Below, in pieces: positions 41,415 through 49,772 of a stretch of DNA of 64,000 bases. The position numbers were made by a program, and so were the translations under genes. This DNA comes from Kordiimonadaceae bacterium. Lineage in GTDB: Bacteria > Pseudomonadota > Alphaproteobacteria > Sphingomonadales > Kordiimonadaceae. The stretch spans positions 1,674,001 to 1,738,000 of the forward strand of contig JAEPQB010000001.1 in the NCBI GenBank assembly GCA_017640725.1. Direction: 5' to 3'. The notes under the pieces are model-generated. The model saw nothing but the letters and a program-made list of their open reading frames with translations, searched no databases and was not told where the DNA came from. Each line of letters opens with the position of its first letter. Position 1 is the first letter of the stretch.

Positions 41415-42600
41415 GGATAGGTTTGCCGGTGAACGGCTGAAGCGCACCCCATTTTATCCGCGCCTGAAGGAACTCAACCTCCGGGAGGCATGGGACGAGT
41501 GGAACGGTTACAAGTTTGCCGACCACTTTTACGACACGGATTACGAATATTTCTGTATCCGTAACCAGTGCGGCACGTATGACATTACCCCGATGCAGAA
41601 ACACCTGATTGAAGGGCCAGACGCTGAGGCCATGCTGAACCGCATGGTGACCCGCGACATGACCAAGCTGCGCGTCAACCGCGTAACGTACCTTTGCTGG
41701 TGCGATGATGGCGGCCGCATGATTGACGATGGCACCATCTTTCGGCTGGGCGAAGAAAAATTCATGCTCACCTGCGGCAGCCCGAGCAATGCGTGGCTCG
41801 CGAAAAGTGCGGTTGGCTTTGATAATGTGACCATCACCGACATCACTGACGACACGGCAGCCATTGCCTTTCAGGGGCCGGTCACGTGCGAAGTGCTTAA
41901 AAAAATGGGCCTTGAGGGCATCGAGAACCTCAAACGCTTTGGCATCATGACCTTCCCGTTTGAAGGCGAGACCATGATTGTGTCCCGCACCGGCTTTACC
42001 GGTGACCTCGGGTACGAGCTGTGGGTACCGGCTGAGCTTGGCCTCAAGATGTGGGACAAGCTTTATGCCGCGGGCGAAGACTATGGCATTCAGCCTGTGG
42101 GCGAGGGTGCCGTTAATATGGCGCGGCTTGAGGCTGGCTTGATCATGCCGTACCTCGACTTCAGTGAGGCGCTGAAGACCGTGCACTATAAGCACGACCA
42201 GTCGCCCTTGATGCTGAACATCGGCTTTACGGTGGATTTCAAAAAGCCGCATTTCAATGGCCGCGAAGCCTTGTTGGCCGAAAAGGAAAAAGGCCTCGAT
42301 TACATCCTGACCAAGCTGGATATTGAAGGCAACAAAGTGGCGGAAGAAGCCATTTTGTACGCCGAAGAAGAGTGCAAAACCGAAATCGGTTATGTGACAT
42401 CTGCCATGTGGTCACCGGCCGTTAAGGCCAACATTGCGCTGGCGATGGTGAAACCGGAGTATCTGGAGAAAGAAATCTGGGCTGAGATTTATTTCTATAA
42501 AGAGCTGCGGCCGTACCGGAAAATGGCGATTTGCACGGTTCGGGACAAGCCGTTTTACATGCCGCCGCACGCGAGCCAAACACCGCCTGCAATTTTCTGA
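41389..42600 (+). CDS. GcvT-like folate-dependent aminomethyl/methyl transferase
   Basis: A 403-residue protein of the glycine-cleavage T-protein fold. Signs: CGTYDITPMQKHLIEGPDAEAMLNRMVTRD, the DD-containing motif GGRMIDDGTIFRL equivalent to the catalytic Asp region of GcvT, FAFQGP-like AAIAFQGPV, and SRTGFTGDLGYELWVP. GcvT relatives move a methyl or methylene group to tetrahydrofolate, as in DMSP demethylase and dimethylglycine or sarcosine oxidases. No glycine cleavage genes (gcvH, gcvP) are here, so it probably demethylates another substrate. It overlaps the second FAD-enzyme gene by 26 bases. Confidence 0.86.
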   Translation: MTLNTTSSEDRFAGERLKRTPFYPRLKELNLREAWDEWNGYKFADHFYDTDYEYFCIRNQCGTYDITPMQKHLIEGPDAEAMLNRMVTRDMTKLRVNRVTYLCWCDDGGRMIDDGTIFRLGEEKFMLTCGSPSNAWLAKSAVGFDNVTITDITDDTAAIAFQGPVTCEVLKKMGLEGIENLKRFGIMTFPFEGETMIVSRTGFTGDLGYELWVPAELGLKMWDKLYAAGEDYGIQPVGEGAVNMARLEAGLIMPYLDFSEALKTVHYKHDQSPLMLNIGFTVDFKKPHFNGREALLAEKEKGLDYILTKLDIEGNKVAEEAILYAEEECKTEIGYVTSAMWSPAVKANIALAMVKPEYLEKEIWAEIYFYKELRPYRKMAICTVRDKPFYMPPHASQTPPAIF

Positions 42601-42633
42601 TTTACCTCATCTGACTATTGATTGGAGACAGCC

Positions 42634-42978
42634 ATGCCTGAAATCAGCATTCAAAAAAACGTTGCTTCCCTCACGGACCTGGTGCCGGAAGAATCCTTCG
42701 GTGAGCCCGTGGGTGCGCCCTCAAAGCAAACCGCCAACAACTTCTATGAAGAAGGCAATATGTTTGCTGGCACATGGGAGTGTGAGCCCGGGGTGATGGA
42801 CCTGGATTTGGATATCACCGAGTTTTGCCACCTGCTCAGTGGCCATTGGGTGCTCACCTCCGAGTCCGGTGAGGTGACCGAGATTAAAGCCGGTGACAGC
42901 TGGGTGTTTCCCAAGGGCTGGAAAGGCCGGTCAGAAGTGAAAGAAACCGTGCGCAAAGTTTATATGATCATCAGTTAA
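42634..42978 (+). CDS. Single-domain cupin (DUF861-like)
   Basis: A 114-residue protein; ATG 42634 follows TTGGAGACAGCC. Conserved features: FAGTWECEPG, EFCHLLSGHWVLTSESGEVTEIKAGDSWVFPKGWKGRSEV, the pattern of the DUF861/cupin_3 group related to ureidoglycine aminohydrolase. Metal ligands are not complete, so the activity is unknown. It is the last gene of the four-gene operon and may act on a product of the FAD enzymes. It has the same fold group as the exported cupin at 56884. Confidence 0.8.
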   Translation: MPEISIQKNVASLTDLVPEESFGEPVGAPSKQTANNFYEEGNMFAGTWECEPGVMDLDLDITEFCHLLSGHWVLTSESGEVTEIKAGDSWVFPKGWKGRSEVKETVRKVYMIIS

Positions 42979-43003
42979 TGATCGCCAATGAGTGATCATC
43001 TGG

Positions 43004-43035
43004 GTGGGTCGTCAGGCTGGCGTTAGGCGACCCAC
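43004..43035 (+). terminator. Possible hairpin after the cupin gene
   Basis: GTGGGTCG (43004-43011) pairs with CGACCCAC (43028-43035) over a 16-base loop, 26 bases after the operon's last stop; a pyrimidine-rich but not T-only stretch follows. Plausible end of the operon. Confidence 0.45.
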
Positions 43036-43159
43036 TCGTTTCTGCCTTCTTCTCCATCATCACTTTAAAAAAATCTATGTTTCAGCTGGTAAAAAATGCT
43101 GCATGGGGTGCGCATATCAGCAGCGTAGGTCTTTACCATTCATAAAGTGAACTTTTCAG

Positions 43160-44179
43160 TCACTGACCTCTATATGCAGAGGGTGTCATTCCCATATTTT
43201 CTTTGAAAGCTCTATTGAACGGACCAATGGAAGAAAAGCCGCTGTCCAGTGCGATAGTCAAGATCGGGATGTCGTTATTCGCGGGGTCGCTCAGGATTTT
43301 GGAAACTCGCTTGATCCGGTAATGATTGATCATCTGATTGAAATTCGAAAACCCCAATACGGATGTAATTGCCTGACTTACACGGTATTCGGGTTCTCCG
43401 ATCATTTCTGCTAAGCTGGCTACCTTGAGGTTGCGTTGAGTGAATATCCTCTCTTCTTGAATCGTGCCCAAAACCTTTTGAGCTGCATCTGCGAGGCTGT
43501 CTTCGATTTTGACAGACGCTTTGCGGTTTTTTTGCCCACCTAAAGGATGTAGCTCTCGAAAGACTGTTGCGCCAATCGCGATACAGATCCCAGCTACACA
43601 ACAAGCTATCAAGACGCTGGGAACAGTGTCGGGCGACCCTATCGAGCGCACCAGGATTGCGCTGGTGAAAACCAAACTGACAAATAAGCCAGAATATATC
43701 AGCCTGAACCGTTTTTCGATTGAGGGCATGTTCTTTCGAATATCTGATGCAGCTTCCAGTGCTCCAAAAATCAACGCTGCGACGCCAACAAAATTATAAA
43801 GGGCTGCGGAAATATTAGTTTCGGGTTGAATTACCCCGGAGCCTTGGGAAGCCGTCGCTAAACTGGAAAAGCCGGCAGTAACATAGAGGAAAAGCGTGAT
43901 AGCCAGAGGGGTCTTTGTGGGGGCCAGCCCTTTTTTAAAAATCAGCCGAGTTAAAACCCAGGACCAGCCGCATGTTCCCGCGCCAACAACAACGACTGAG
44001 GTCTGGAAAAGAGTGTCAGGCAGAACATCACTTAGTCCGATCATGAAACATAAAGCACTGATGACAAAGGCCAGACAAGCAAGACGCCGAGGGTTAAAAT
44101 TCTTAGAGTCGGCTGTTGACCACAAATCTGGATTATCTATCAGCATTTCCGTGCTCTTCTTTGTTGTTTTTTTCAACAT
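43160..44179 (-). CDS. Membrane-anchored AraC-family transcriptional regulator
   Basis: A 339-residue protein. Residues about 30-215 hold six or seven membrane helices. Residues about 235-339 are an AraC DNA-binding domain (LKVASLAEMIGEPEYRVSQAITSVLGFSNFNQMINHYRI, then ILTIALDSGFSSIGPFNRAFKENMGMTPSAYR). The arrangement suggests that a signal in the membrane or periplasm is passed directly to DNA. It is divergent from the DUF2306 gene, and an 18-base inverted repeat lies between. The DNA here is AT-richer than the flanking catabolic genes. Confidence 0.87.
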   Translation of the reverse strand: MLKKTTKKSTEMLIDNPDLWSTADSKNFNPRRLACLAFVISALCFMIGLSDVLPDTLFQTSVVVVGAGTCGWSWVLTRLIFKKGLAPTKTPLAITLFLYVTAGFSSLATASQGSGVIQPETNISAALYNFVGVAALIFGALEAASDIRKNMPSIEKRFRLIYSGLFVSLVFTSAILVRSIGSPDTVPSVLIACCVAGICIAIGATVFRELHPLGGQKNRKASVKIEDSLADAAQKVLGTIQEERIFTQRNLKVASLAEMIGEPEYRVSQAITSVLGFSNFNQMINHYRIKRVSKILSDPANNDIPILTIALDSGFSSIGPFNRAFKENMGMTPSAYRGQ

Positions 44180-44225
44180 TTCGAGTCCGGGCGAAAATTA
44201 CAACAGCTCTAGGCCACAAACTATA

Positions 44226-44243
44226 GCCGATTTCCAAATCGGC
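44226..44243. promoter_or_regulatory. Inverted repeat between the AraC regulator and the DUF2306 gene
   Basis: GCCGATTT-CC-AAATCGGC, an 8-base perfect repeat with two-base spacer, 47 bases upstream of the AraC start and 97 upstream of the DUF2306 start. Candidate operator for the divergent regulator. Confidence 0.45.
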
Positions 44244-44339
44244 GAGACAGTTGCCTGACTCAACCCATAAAACAGCTGCAAATCAAAAAAGGTGGCCGCA
44301 GTGGTGCCGCCATCAAATTGACAGCAAGAGGTTTCTTAT

Positions 44340-45167
44340 ATGGGTTCATCTTACAATCACGCGGGCTTTCTGTCCGCCAAGAAAGCTTTGTCATATGCCG
44401 GTGTCAGTTGGTTTGCAGTGGCCTTTATGGGTCAGCTGTTTTTTGCCTATTACGTCGTTGTTTTTTATGGCGGCACCGCGGCAAGCGGCGATTGGCAGGC
44501 TTGGACCAACAGACTAATTCACGGGTTTGTCGAAGAAGACCTTTTGGGAAACCTCGTGCTGGTTTCCCATATGGTTCTCGCTTTTTACGTTTCCGCTTTT
44601 GGGCCTCTTCAGCTTGTTCCCTCGGTTCGGAAAAAAGCGCCACGATTTCATAGAATTAATGGGCGTGTTTATATTAGCGTGGCGTTTCTTATCAGCACCG
44701 GCGCCTTATACCTTACCTGGTCGCGCGGTGGCTTTGACGGCAAGGCTTTTAGTGTCAACTCACTCGGCATATCCATCAACGGACTCTTGATCATCGTTTT
44801 CGCGGCGCTGGCTCTTAAGTATGCGATGGCTCGAAAAATTGTAATTCATCAGGTTTGGGCCATGCGCTTGTTTATGGCGATGAGCGGTGTCTGGTTTATG
44901 CGTGTGGGCTATGGTTTCTGGTTTTTCCTGTTTTCGCTGGAAGATGCACCCGGTGTCACCCAGCACTTGGATGGCTGGTTTGACAAAACTCTGCCCTGGC
45001 TGGCGTCTCTTCTGCCGCTCGCCTTACTGGAGCTTTACTTTAGTGCGCAAAAATCTCGTTCAATCGGAGTGAAATGGTCGGCCGCCGCCCTGTTTTTTGT
45101 GCTGACCCTAGTAACCGGGATTGGGGTTGTGATCATCGCCACAATCCGGTGGATACCTCTCCTGTGA
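44340..45167 (+). CDS. DUF2306-family membrane protein
   Basis: A 275-residue protein with about seven helices. The histidine-containing segments LVSHMVLAFYVSAFGPLQLVPSVRKKAPRFHRINGRVYI and IHQVWAMRLFMAMSGVWFMRVGYGFW match DUF2306, which may bind heme. Function unknown. ATG 44340 follows AAGAGG. The esterase gene follows after 41 bases; both are probably targets of the membrane AraC regulator. Confidence 0.83.
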   Translation: MGSSYNHAGFLSAKKALSYAGVSWFAVAFMGQLFFAYYVVVFYGGTAASGDWQAWTNRLIHGFVEEDLLGNLVLVSHMVLAFYVSAFGPLQLVPSVRKKAPRFHRINGRVYISVAFLISTGALYLTWSRGGFDGKAFSVNSLGISINGLLIIVFAALALKYAMARKIVIHQVWAMRLFMAMSGVWFMRVGYGFWFFLFSLEDAPGVTQHLDGWFDKTLPWLASLLPLALLELYFSAQKSRSIGVKWSAAALFFVLTLVTGIGVVIIATIRWIPLL

Positions 45168-45208
45168 TCAAGGGCAATAGATACCAAACACTAAAATAAG
45201 GATAAATC

Positions 45209-46069
45209 ATGGTAAGAAATTTATGTGCCCTTGCGGCGCTTGTGTTGATTAGTTTTGTTGTAAAAAGTTCCCCCCCGGGTGCCCCAACAGGTCCCTTCAC
45301 AATTCCTGACACTGAAGTTTTCGAATATACCTCCCCATCACTGGATCGAACTTATCCAATCTACGTTTACTTGCCGCCCAGCTATAATAAAGATGCTGAG
45401 CGTCGTTTCCCCGTGGTTTTCGTCAATGATGGTCCATATGCCTTTCCCGTAGCGGCTGGGGCGCTTAGTGTTCCGATGAATGCCGGCTATCTGCAGGAAT
45501 TCGTGGTTGTCGGGATTGGTTTTTCCAAAGGCGACAACAAAATGCTTAGCAGAATTCGTGACTATACGCCTTCTGTTGATGAAAACTGGAAAGACCTCAA
45601 CCCTGGTGAGGCTGCTCAGTATACCAATTTTCTGGCCAATGAGCTGATCCCTCTCATTGAGGAAAACTATCGTGTGGTCAGTGATCGTCGCACATTGGTT
45701 GGTCATTCCGCTGGCGGTCTTTATGGTAGCTATGTGCTTCTTAGTCAGCCTGAGCTTTTTGATAACTACGTTATTCTCAGTCCTGCTCTTTTCTTCGATA
45801 ATCGTTTTATATTTGGGCAAGAAAAGAAGTTTGCTGAAAAACACAAAGACCTGAATGCCAGAGTTTACTTTGCTGTCGGAACAGCAGAACAACCGCCGGT
45901 CATGCATACTGACTGGGTCAAAGACCAAGAGGCTTTTGTCCGGTCGCTCCTGTCACGCAACTATCCGAGCTTGACAATTTTTGACGAAATGATTGAGGGC
46001 GGCCTGCATGAAACAACATATCCGCAAGGTTTTGTTAGAGGCATGCAATGGCTGTTTCGAGCAAAATAA
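45209..46069 (+). CDS. Exported alpha/beta-hydrolase (esterase D/Fes-like)
   Basis: A 286-residue protein with a signal peptide (NLCALAALVLISFVVKSS). It has the fold of enterochelin-esterase-like hydrolases: YPIYVYLPPSYNKDAERRFPVVFVNDG, nucleophile motif LVGHSAGGLYGSYV, and a C-terminal His in EGGLHETTYPQGFVRGMQWLF. The substrate, an ester of a siderophore or other small molecule, is unknown. It is co-directional with the DUF2306 gene. Confidence 0.83.
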   Translation: MVRNLCALAALVLISFVVKSSPPGAPTGPFTIPDTEVFEYTSPSLDRTYPIYVYLPPSYNKDAERRFPVVFVNDGPYAFPVAAGALSVPMNAGYLQEFVVVGIGFSKGDNKMLSRIRDYTPSVDENWKDLNPGEAAQYTNFLANELIPLIEENYRVVSDRRTLVGHSAGGLYGSYVLLSQPELFDNYVILSPALFFDNRFIFGQEKKFAEKHKDLNARVYFAVGTAEQPPVMHTDWVKDQEAFVRSLLSRNYPSLTIFDEMIEGGLHETTYPQGFVRGMQWLFRAK

Positions 46070-46086
46070 TTACACTTTTGCAATGC

Positions 46087-46105
46087 AGCCTAGTGTAGCT
46101 AGGCT
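46087..46105 (+). terminator. Hairpin after the esterase gene
   Basis: AGCCTAG-TGTAG-CTAGGCT, a 7-base stem with 5-base loop, 17 bases after the esterase stop. No strong T-run follows. Possible terminator or mRNA 3' stabiliser. Confidence 0.4.
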
Positions 46106-46215
46106 AACACTAATTTGGGGCGGAGCAACATGCAACATAAGGAAGCCAGATTGGGTCAGTGCATCCATCAGATATTGGCTGCTGAATTGAGATATGTGAA
46201 TTGACCCGAGCCAAT

Positions 46216-46247
46216 CCAATGGCCTCAGAAGCTCTTGAGGCCACTGG
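46216..46247. terminator. Long hairpin between convergent esterase and GFA genes
   Basis: CCAATGGCCTCA pairs with TGAGGCCACTGG in 11 of 12 positions over an 8-base loop. It lies 27 bases beyond the end of the minus-strand GFA gene and could stop transcription from either side. The T-runs are weak. Confidence 0.5.
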
Positions 46248-46274
46248 TGTTAATTCTCAAAACCTGCTCATGCG

Positions 46275-46682
46275 CTAGTCGTCTGGTGGGAAGGTATCGT
46301 ACTGCGGGGCGCCGTCACGGATCTCATACCAGGGTGCTTTTGACCTGACAAACATATGAAAACTGTTATCCGGCAGGTCAGGCTCCCCGTCCACCGTTCC
46401 CAGATAGACAAAATAATCATCGGGGTACTCAGCGATCTCCACCATGATGTTGGCGCCGCACGTGCGGCAAAAGACGCGGGTGTGACCTTCTGAGGAGCTG
46501 TAACGCGCCAATTTATCTTGGCCGCTTATGAAGGTGAACCCGTCAACCGAGACCCCAATAAAGCTGGCAAATGGCGCCCCGCTCAGGCGGCGGCATTGCT
46601 CGCAGTGGCAATGGCTATATTCATGAATGGGTGAGGTGATCTGATACTGGACCGTCCCACACTCGCATTTTCCGGTGATCAT
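46275..46682 (-). CDS. GFA-family (glutathione-dependent formaldehyde-activating-like) zinc protein
   Basis: A 135-residue protein with the CENP-V/GFA zinc pattern: KCECGTVQY, SHCHCEQCRRLSGAPFASF and VFCRTCGANIMVEI. The family is named for an enzyme proposed to aid the formaldehyde-glutathione reaction, though many members have other roles. A link to the frmA operon 20 kb away is possible but unproven. A CGTGATCACG palindrome lies 59 bases upstream of its start. Confidence 0.85.
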   Translation of the reverse strand: MITGKCECGTVQYQITSPIHEYSHCHCEQCRRLSGAPFASFIGVSVDGFTFISGQDKLARYSSSEGHTRVFCRTCGANIMVEIAEYPDDYFVYLGTVDGEPDLPDNSFHMFVRSKAPWYEIRDGAPQYDTFPPDD

Positions 46683-46740
46683 GTTTGCGTGTCCCCCTCC
46701 CTCACACTCGAGGCGCTAAACTGATCACAAAAGTGAAAAA

Positions 46741-46750
46741 CGTGATCACG
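46741..46750. promoter_or_regulatory. CGTGATCACG palindrome upstream of the GFA gene
   Basis: A perfect 10-base palindrome. With its flanks it shares 16 identical bases (AAAAACGTGATCACGA) with the site at 54316. A second TGATCACA lies at 46722-46729. One of a local family of GTGATCAC sites between 46.7 and 54.3 kb. Confidence 0.55.
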
Positions 46751-46759
46751 AAATTTCAC

Positions 46760-48514
46760 CTATTCTACCGGTTGCTTCGCGAGGCCTGTTTTTACTTCGC
46801 TGTAGCTTTTCAGGATCATTTTCAGGGCAAAAATCCCGAGCGGCACATAAAGGACCGGAGACGCGAGCGCGATCATTGCTTCGCCGGTTGCCCAATTGAT
46901 GCTGCCATCTGGCATCAGGTCCCCCGCGCCTTTTTGATAGGGTCTGACATAATAGTTGATGGTCAGAAATGGCATGGTGATGCCGTAGGCGATCAGGCCG
47001 ACAGCAGCGGCTGCCGTCCATTTGGTTTTCTGGTTATTTCGATCATTTTCCGGCGTTTTGTGTAAATTTTCGCGGTATTTTCGTTCTTTTTCTGTCACCG
47101 ACCCACGGGCAGAAAAATAGAAGATGGTTGCGAGGCTTGTGAGCGTTCCAATGATGGTTGGATTGAAATAATGCGGGAATGTGATGTAGCCAAAATACTC
47201 AAAAGCCGCCGGGACCACATTGAAAACGAAGCCAGTGATCATGCCCCAGAAGGCGGCGTCTTTTGTGATGCGCTTGCTCCAGATACTCATCAGCGCCACC
47301 GGCCCCCAGGAGGAGGTGAACACCGTGCCGACAAACAGCATCAGCCAGAAAATATTGGGTGGGAAAACGAAGCTGGCGGCTAGCGCCAGCAGGCTAACGA
47401 CCGCGATGACACCGCGGGTCATGCGCAGGCTCACTTGCTTATTGGAGATGCCAATATCATTGCTGGCACTGAAGCCAACAAGCGAGAGGAATGTCGACGC
47501 TGACGACAGCGCCGCCGCCATGATACCTGCGAGCAGGAAGGCGCCCAGCACGTCCGGTACCACATTGCGTGCCGCCCAGATCATAACAGTTTCAACGGGT
47601 TCAATGCCCGGGTTGTAGATATTGATCAGGCCGCTGACACCGTAAATGAAGATCTGCAAAATGATCACTGCCATGCAGGTTAGGATGGCTGCGCGGATCA
47701 CCACATGTTCGTTGCGCGCCATCATGTGGCGGCTGGATTGCCAAGGGCTGACGGCATAAACCACGCTCCAGGCGATGTCGATAATCACCGCCCACATCAG
47801 ATAATCCAGCGGGCGCAACCAGTCGGTTTCAGGCCCTACTGTGCCATGCCAGGTGGCGATGTCTGGTTTGGCCTCGAGCGTGGCCATCGTCTCCACAGCT
47901 TTGCTGATGCCACCAAGGTCGTCGACCACATAAATGCCAAAAGCGACCGTTGCGAAGGCGAACAAAAGGAACATCAATGTGTCGGTTAGGATGACGCCTT
48001 TTGACCCGGAATAGAGGGTGAAGATTGTGTAGCTGAACCAGGCAACGATCAGGCCGGTGGTGTAAGAAAGGCCCGTCAGGTCTTCGATCAGAAGGGCGGC
48101 GCCCTGGGTCACCACAAGCAGATAAATACCAAGCGCAACAATGATGATGATGCCGCTGGCTTGCTGCACACGTCGGCTGTCAAAGCGCTGGCCAAAAAAG
48201 TCAGCAACTGTATTGGCTTCGCTGCGCCTTAAGTAGCGCCCGAAAAGGATGGCGCCGTAAATATACCCGGTGCCAGCAATGCCGGGAAACAGCAGATAGG
48301 GCCCCATTTGGCCCGCATAGGTGAAGCCGGCTTCCCCCATGAAAATCGTGGAGCTGAACACGCTGGCGACCAGGGTTCCGAGGATCAAAATGGTTGGTGC
48401 CCGGCGGCCAGCAACAAAATAGTCGTCCAGCTGCTTCACACCCCGGCCGGCGTAGTTGCCAACTGCCACAAAAAGCAAAACACTTGCAACCAGAGTGATA
48501 GTGAAAATATCCAT
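46760..48514 (-). CDS. Sodium:solute symporter (SSS family)
   Basis: A 584-residue protein with about 13 membrane helices. The SSS signatures are DDYFVAGRRAPTILILGTLVASVFSSTIFMGEAGFTY and AFLLAGIMAAALSSASTFLSLVGFSASNDI. Such carriers import organic substrates with sodium; this one's substrate is unknown. A charged loop (residues about 475-500) interrupts the last helices. It starts 28 bases after the stop of the membrane gene at 48543 and lies downstream of it in the same operon. Confidence 0.9.
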   Translation of the reverse strand: MDIFTITLVASVLLFVAVGNYAGRGVKQLDDYFVAGRRAPTILILGTLVASVFSSTIFMGEAGFTYAGQMGPYLLFPGIAGTGYIYGAILFGRYLRRSEANTVADFFGQRFDSRRVQQASGIIIIVALGIYLLVVTQGAALLIEDLTGLSYTTGLIVAWFSYTIFTLYSGSKGVILTDTLMFLLFAFATVAFGIYVVDDLGGISKAVETMATLEAKPDIATWHGTVGPETDWLRPLDYLMWAVIIDIAWSVVYAVSPWQSSRHMMARNEHVVIRAAILTCMAVIILQIFIYGVSGLINIYNPGIEPVETVMIWAARNVVPDVLGAFLLAGIMAAALSSASTFLSLVGFSASNDIGISNKQVSLRMTRGVIAVVSLLALAASFVFPPNIFWLMLFVGTVFTSSWGPVALMSIWSKRITKDAAFWGMITGFVFNVVPAAFEYFGYITFPHYFNPTIIGTLTSLATIFYFSARGSVTEKERKYRENLHKTPENDRNNQKTKWTAAAAVGLIAYGITMPFLTINYYVRPYQKGAGDLMPDGSINWATGEAMIALASPVLYVPLGIFALKMILKSYSEVKTGLAKQPVE

Positions 48515-48542
48515 GTCTAAATCCAGTGCCAGCTATGGGTTG

Positions 48543-49463
48543 CTAGGTGTTTTCAACAGCTTTGGTGGCGGGTTGAGCCGGTTCACTGCCGCGGTCGGCT
48601 TCCTCGAGTTCTTTTCGCCATTCAGAAAGATTGCCATCAAGGGCCACAAAACTGGCGACCCACAGGATCTCATCCCACACATACATATAGTGGCCTTTAA
48701 CAAGCCAGAATGCGGAAACACCAATCAGCGACAGGTACAGAACCACCTTCATTATTTTGTCGAACTCGATGGCGAAACCTTCGTAAATGCCGCGGTCCTG
48801 AAGCCTTACACTGAATTCTGTCAGCGCAAGAATAAGCAGCCAGGTGCCGGCTTCGACGACATCCAGATACCGGAACCAGCTGTCCTCCACCTTTCCGGCA
48901 TCATCGGTGATGACCGGTTCGGCGGGATATTGGTGGAGGCCACCCTCATGGGGAATTGACGCACACGTGTTGCTGGTGATTTCGATATATTCCAGATTGC
49001 GCAGAAAAGAGAATCCCTGGTCCGCCAGTCCGCACAAACCGCCGACGGGTTCAATCTGTCGAATACCAGACACCTCCAGCCCCAAATGGCTGTAGGCCAC
49101 CAAGGTATTGATGATGAAGCCAACAAACACGACCTTGCCCAAGGTCATCAGGCCCAGCACCAATTTATTGTCAAAGTCATCGTCGAGCCAATAGGTCTCG
49201 ACCTCATAGACCAGAATTAGCAAAACCCATGCAATCGATTCGGTTGAGGCGGCAAAAGCCCCCAGCCATCCCATAACAGTCGTTTCAGCTGTGATGGTAT
49301 GTTGCGCCGCTATCAGGTCTTTCATCAAATAAAGCCCGAAGTTGACCAGCAGCAGAGAGTAAACAACCCATTTGCCAAGTAACTTCAGGCCTTCAGGCGT
49401 TTGCAGTTGGTCTTGCCACCGCCTGAAGCGGTGGGATGATCGGGATGAAGCTGAGGTGTTCAA
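48543..49463 (-). CDS. Membrane protein of unknown function upstream of the symporter
   Basis: A 306-residue protein with about five or six hydrophobic segments. A periplasmic-looking loop (residues about 130-190) contains three cysteines (GGLCGLADQG, TSNTCASIPHEGG). There is an acidic motif near the second helix pair (VYEVETYWLDDDFDNKLVLG). No family recognised. It is the first gene of an operon with the sodium symporter, so it may be an accessory protein. Its promoter region holds TGTGATC sites. Confidence 0.7.
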   Translation of the reverse strand: MNTSASSRSSHRFRRWQDQLQTPEGLKLLGKWVVYSLLLVNFGLYLMKDLIAAQHTITAETTVMGWLGAFAASTESIAWVLLILVYEVETYWLDDDFDNKLVLGLMTLGKVVFVGFIINTLVAYSHLGLEVSGIRQIEPVGGLCGLADQGFSFLRNLEYIEITSNTCASIPHEGGLHQYPAEPVITDDAGKVEDSWFRYLDVVEAGTWLLILALTEFSVRLQDRGIYEGFAIEFDKIMKVVLYLSLIGVSAFWLVKGHYMYVWDEILWVASFVALDGNLSEWRKELEEADRGSEPAQPATKAVENT

Positions 49464-49772
49464 ATCGCAGGCTCTCCAGTTTGACGCATCTGAGCCGAAA
49501 CCAAGATCGCCTCGCTTTGATGTGATCTCAGACTAGATCAGCACAAAGGCTAGTGACAAGGCAGAATCTCTGGATTTTCTCAAAAATGTGATCGCAAAAT
49601 ATTATATCAATAATCTTTTTGGATAGTTTGACTGCTGATGGTGCGGTGTCTTTCCAGCTGGACTGTGGCTCAATGTCTCTATTTCGTGATCTTGCTCAAA
49701 TCTCAAAATCAAGATAAAAGCAGTCATGATTTATATGCACGGCAAGTATGACGGCACACCACGAGAAGTAAG
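49464..49772. promoter_or_regulatory. 309-base divergent control region with three GTGATC sites
   Basis: This region separates the minus symporter operon from the plus tetR gene. It has TGTGATCTCA at 49521-49530, TGTGATCGCA at 49587-49596 and CGTGATCTTG at 49685-49694, imperfect copies of the GTGATCAC palindrome found elsewhere in this cluster. The middle part is AT-rich (around 49597-49630). No gene is evident. Confidence 0.45.

Noticed and set aside
41215-42252. Open frame of 345 codons antisense to the GcvT-like gene
   Set aside because: No domain, no ribosome site, and fully covered by well-supported plus-strand genes.
41389-42600. Calling the GcvT-like gene dmdA or gcvT
   Set aside because: The fold is right, but glycine cleavage partners are absent and nothing in the sequence alone proves DMSP as substrate.
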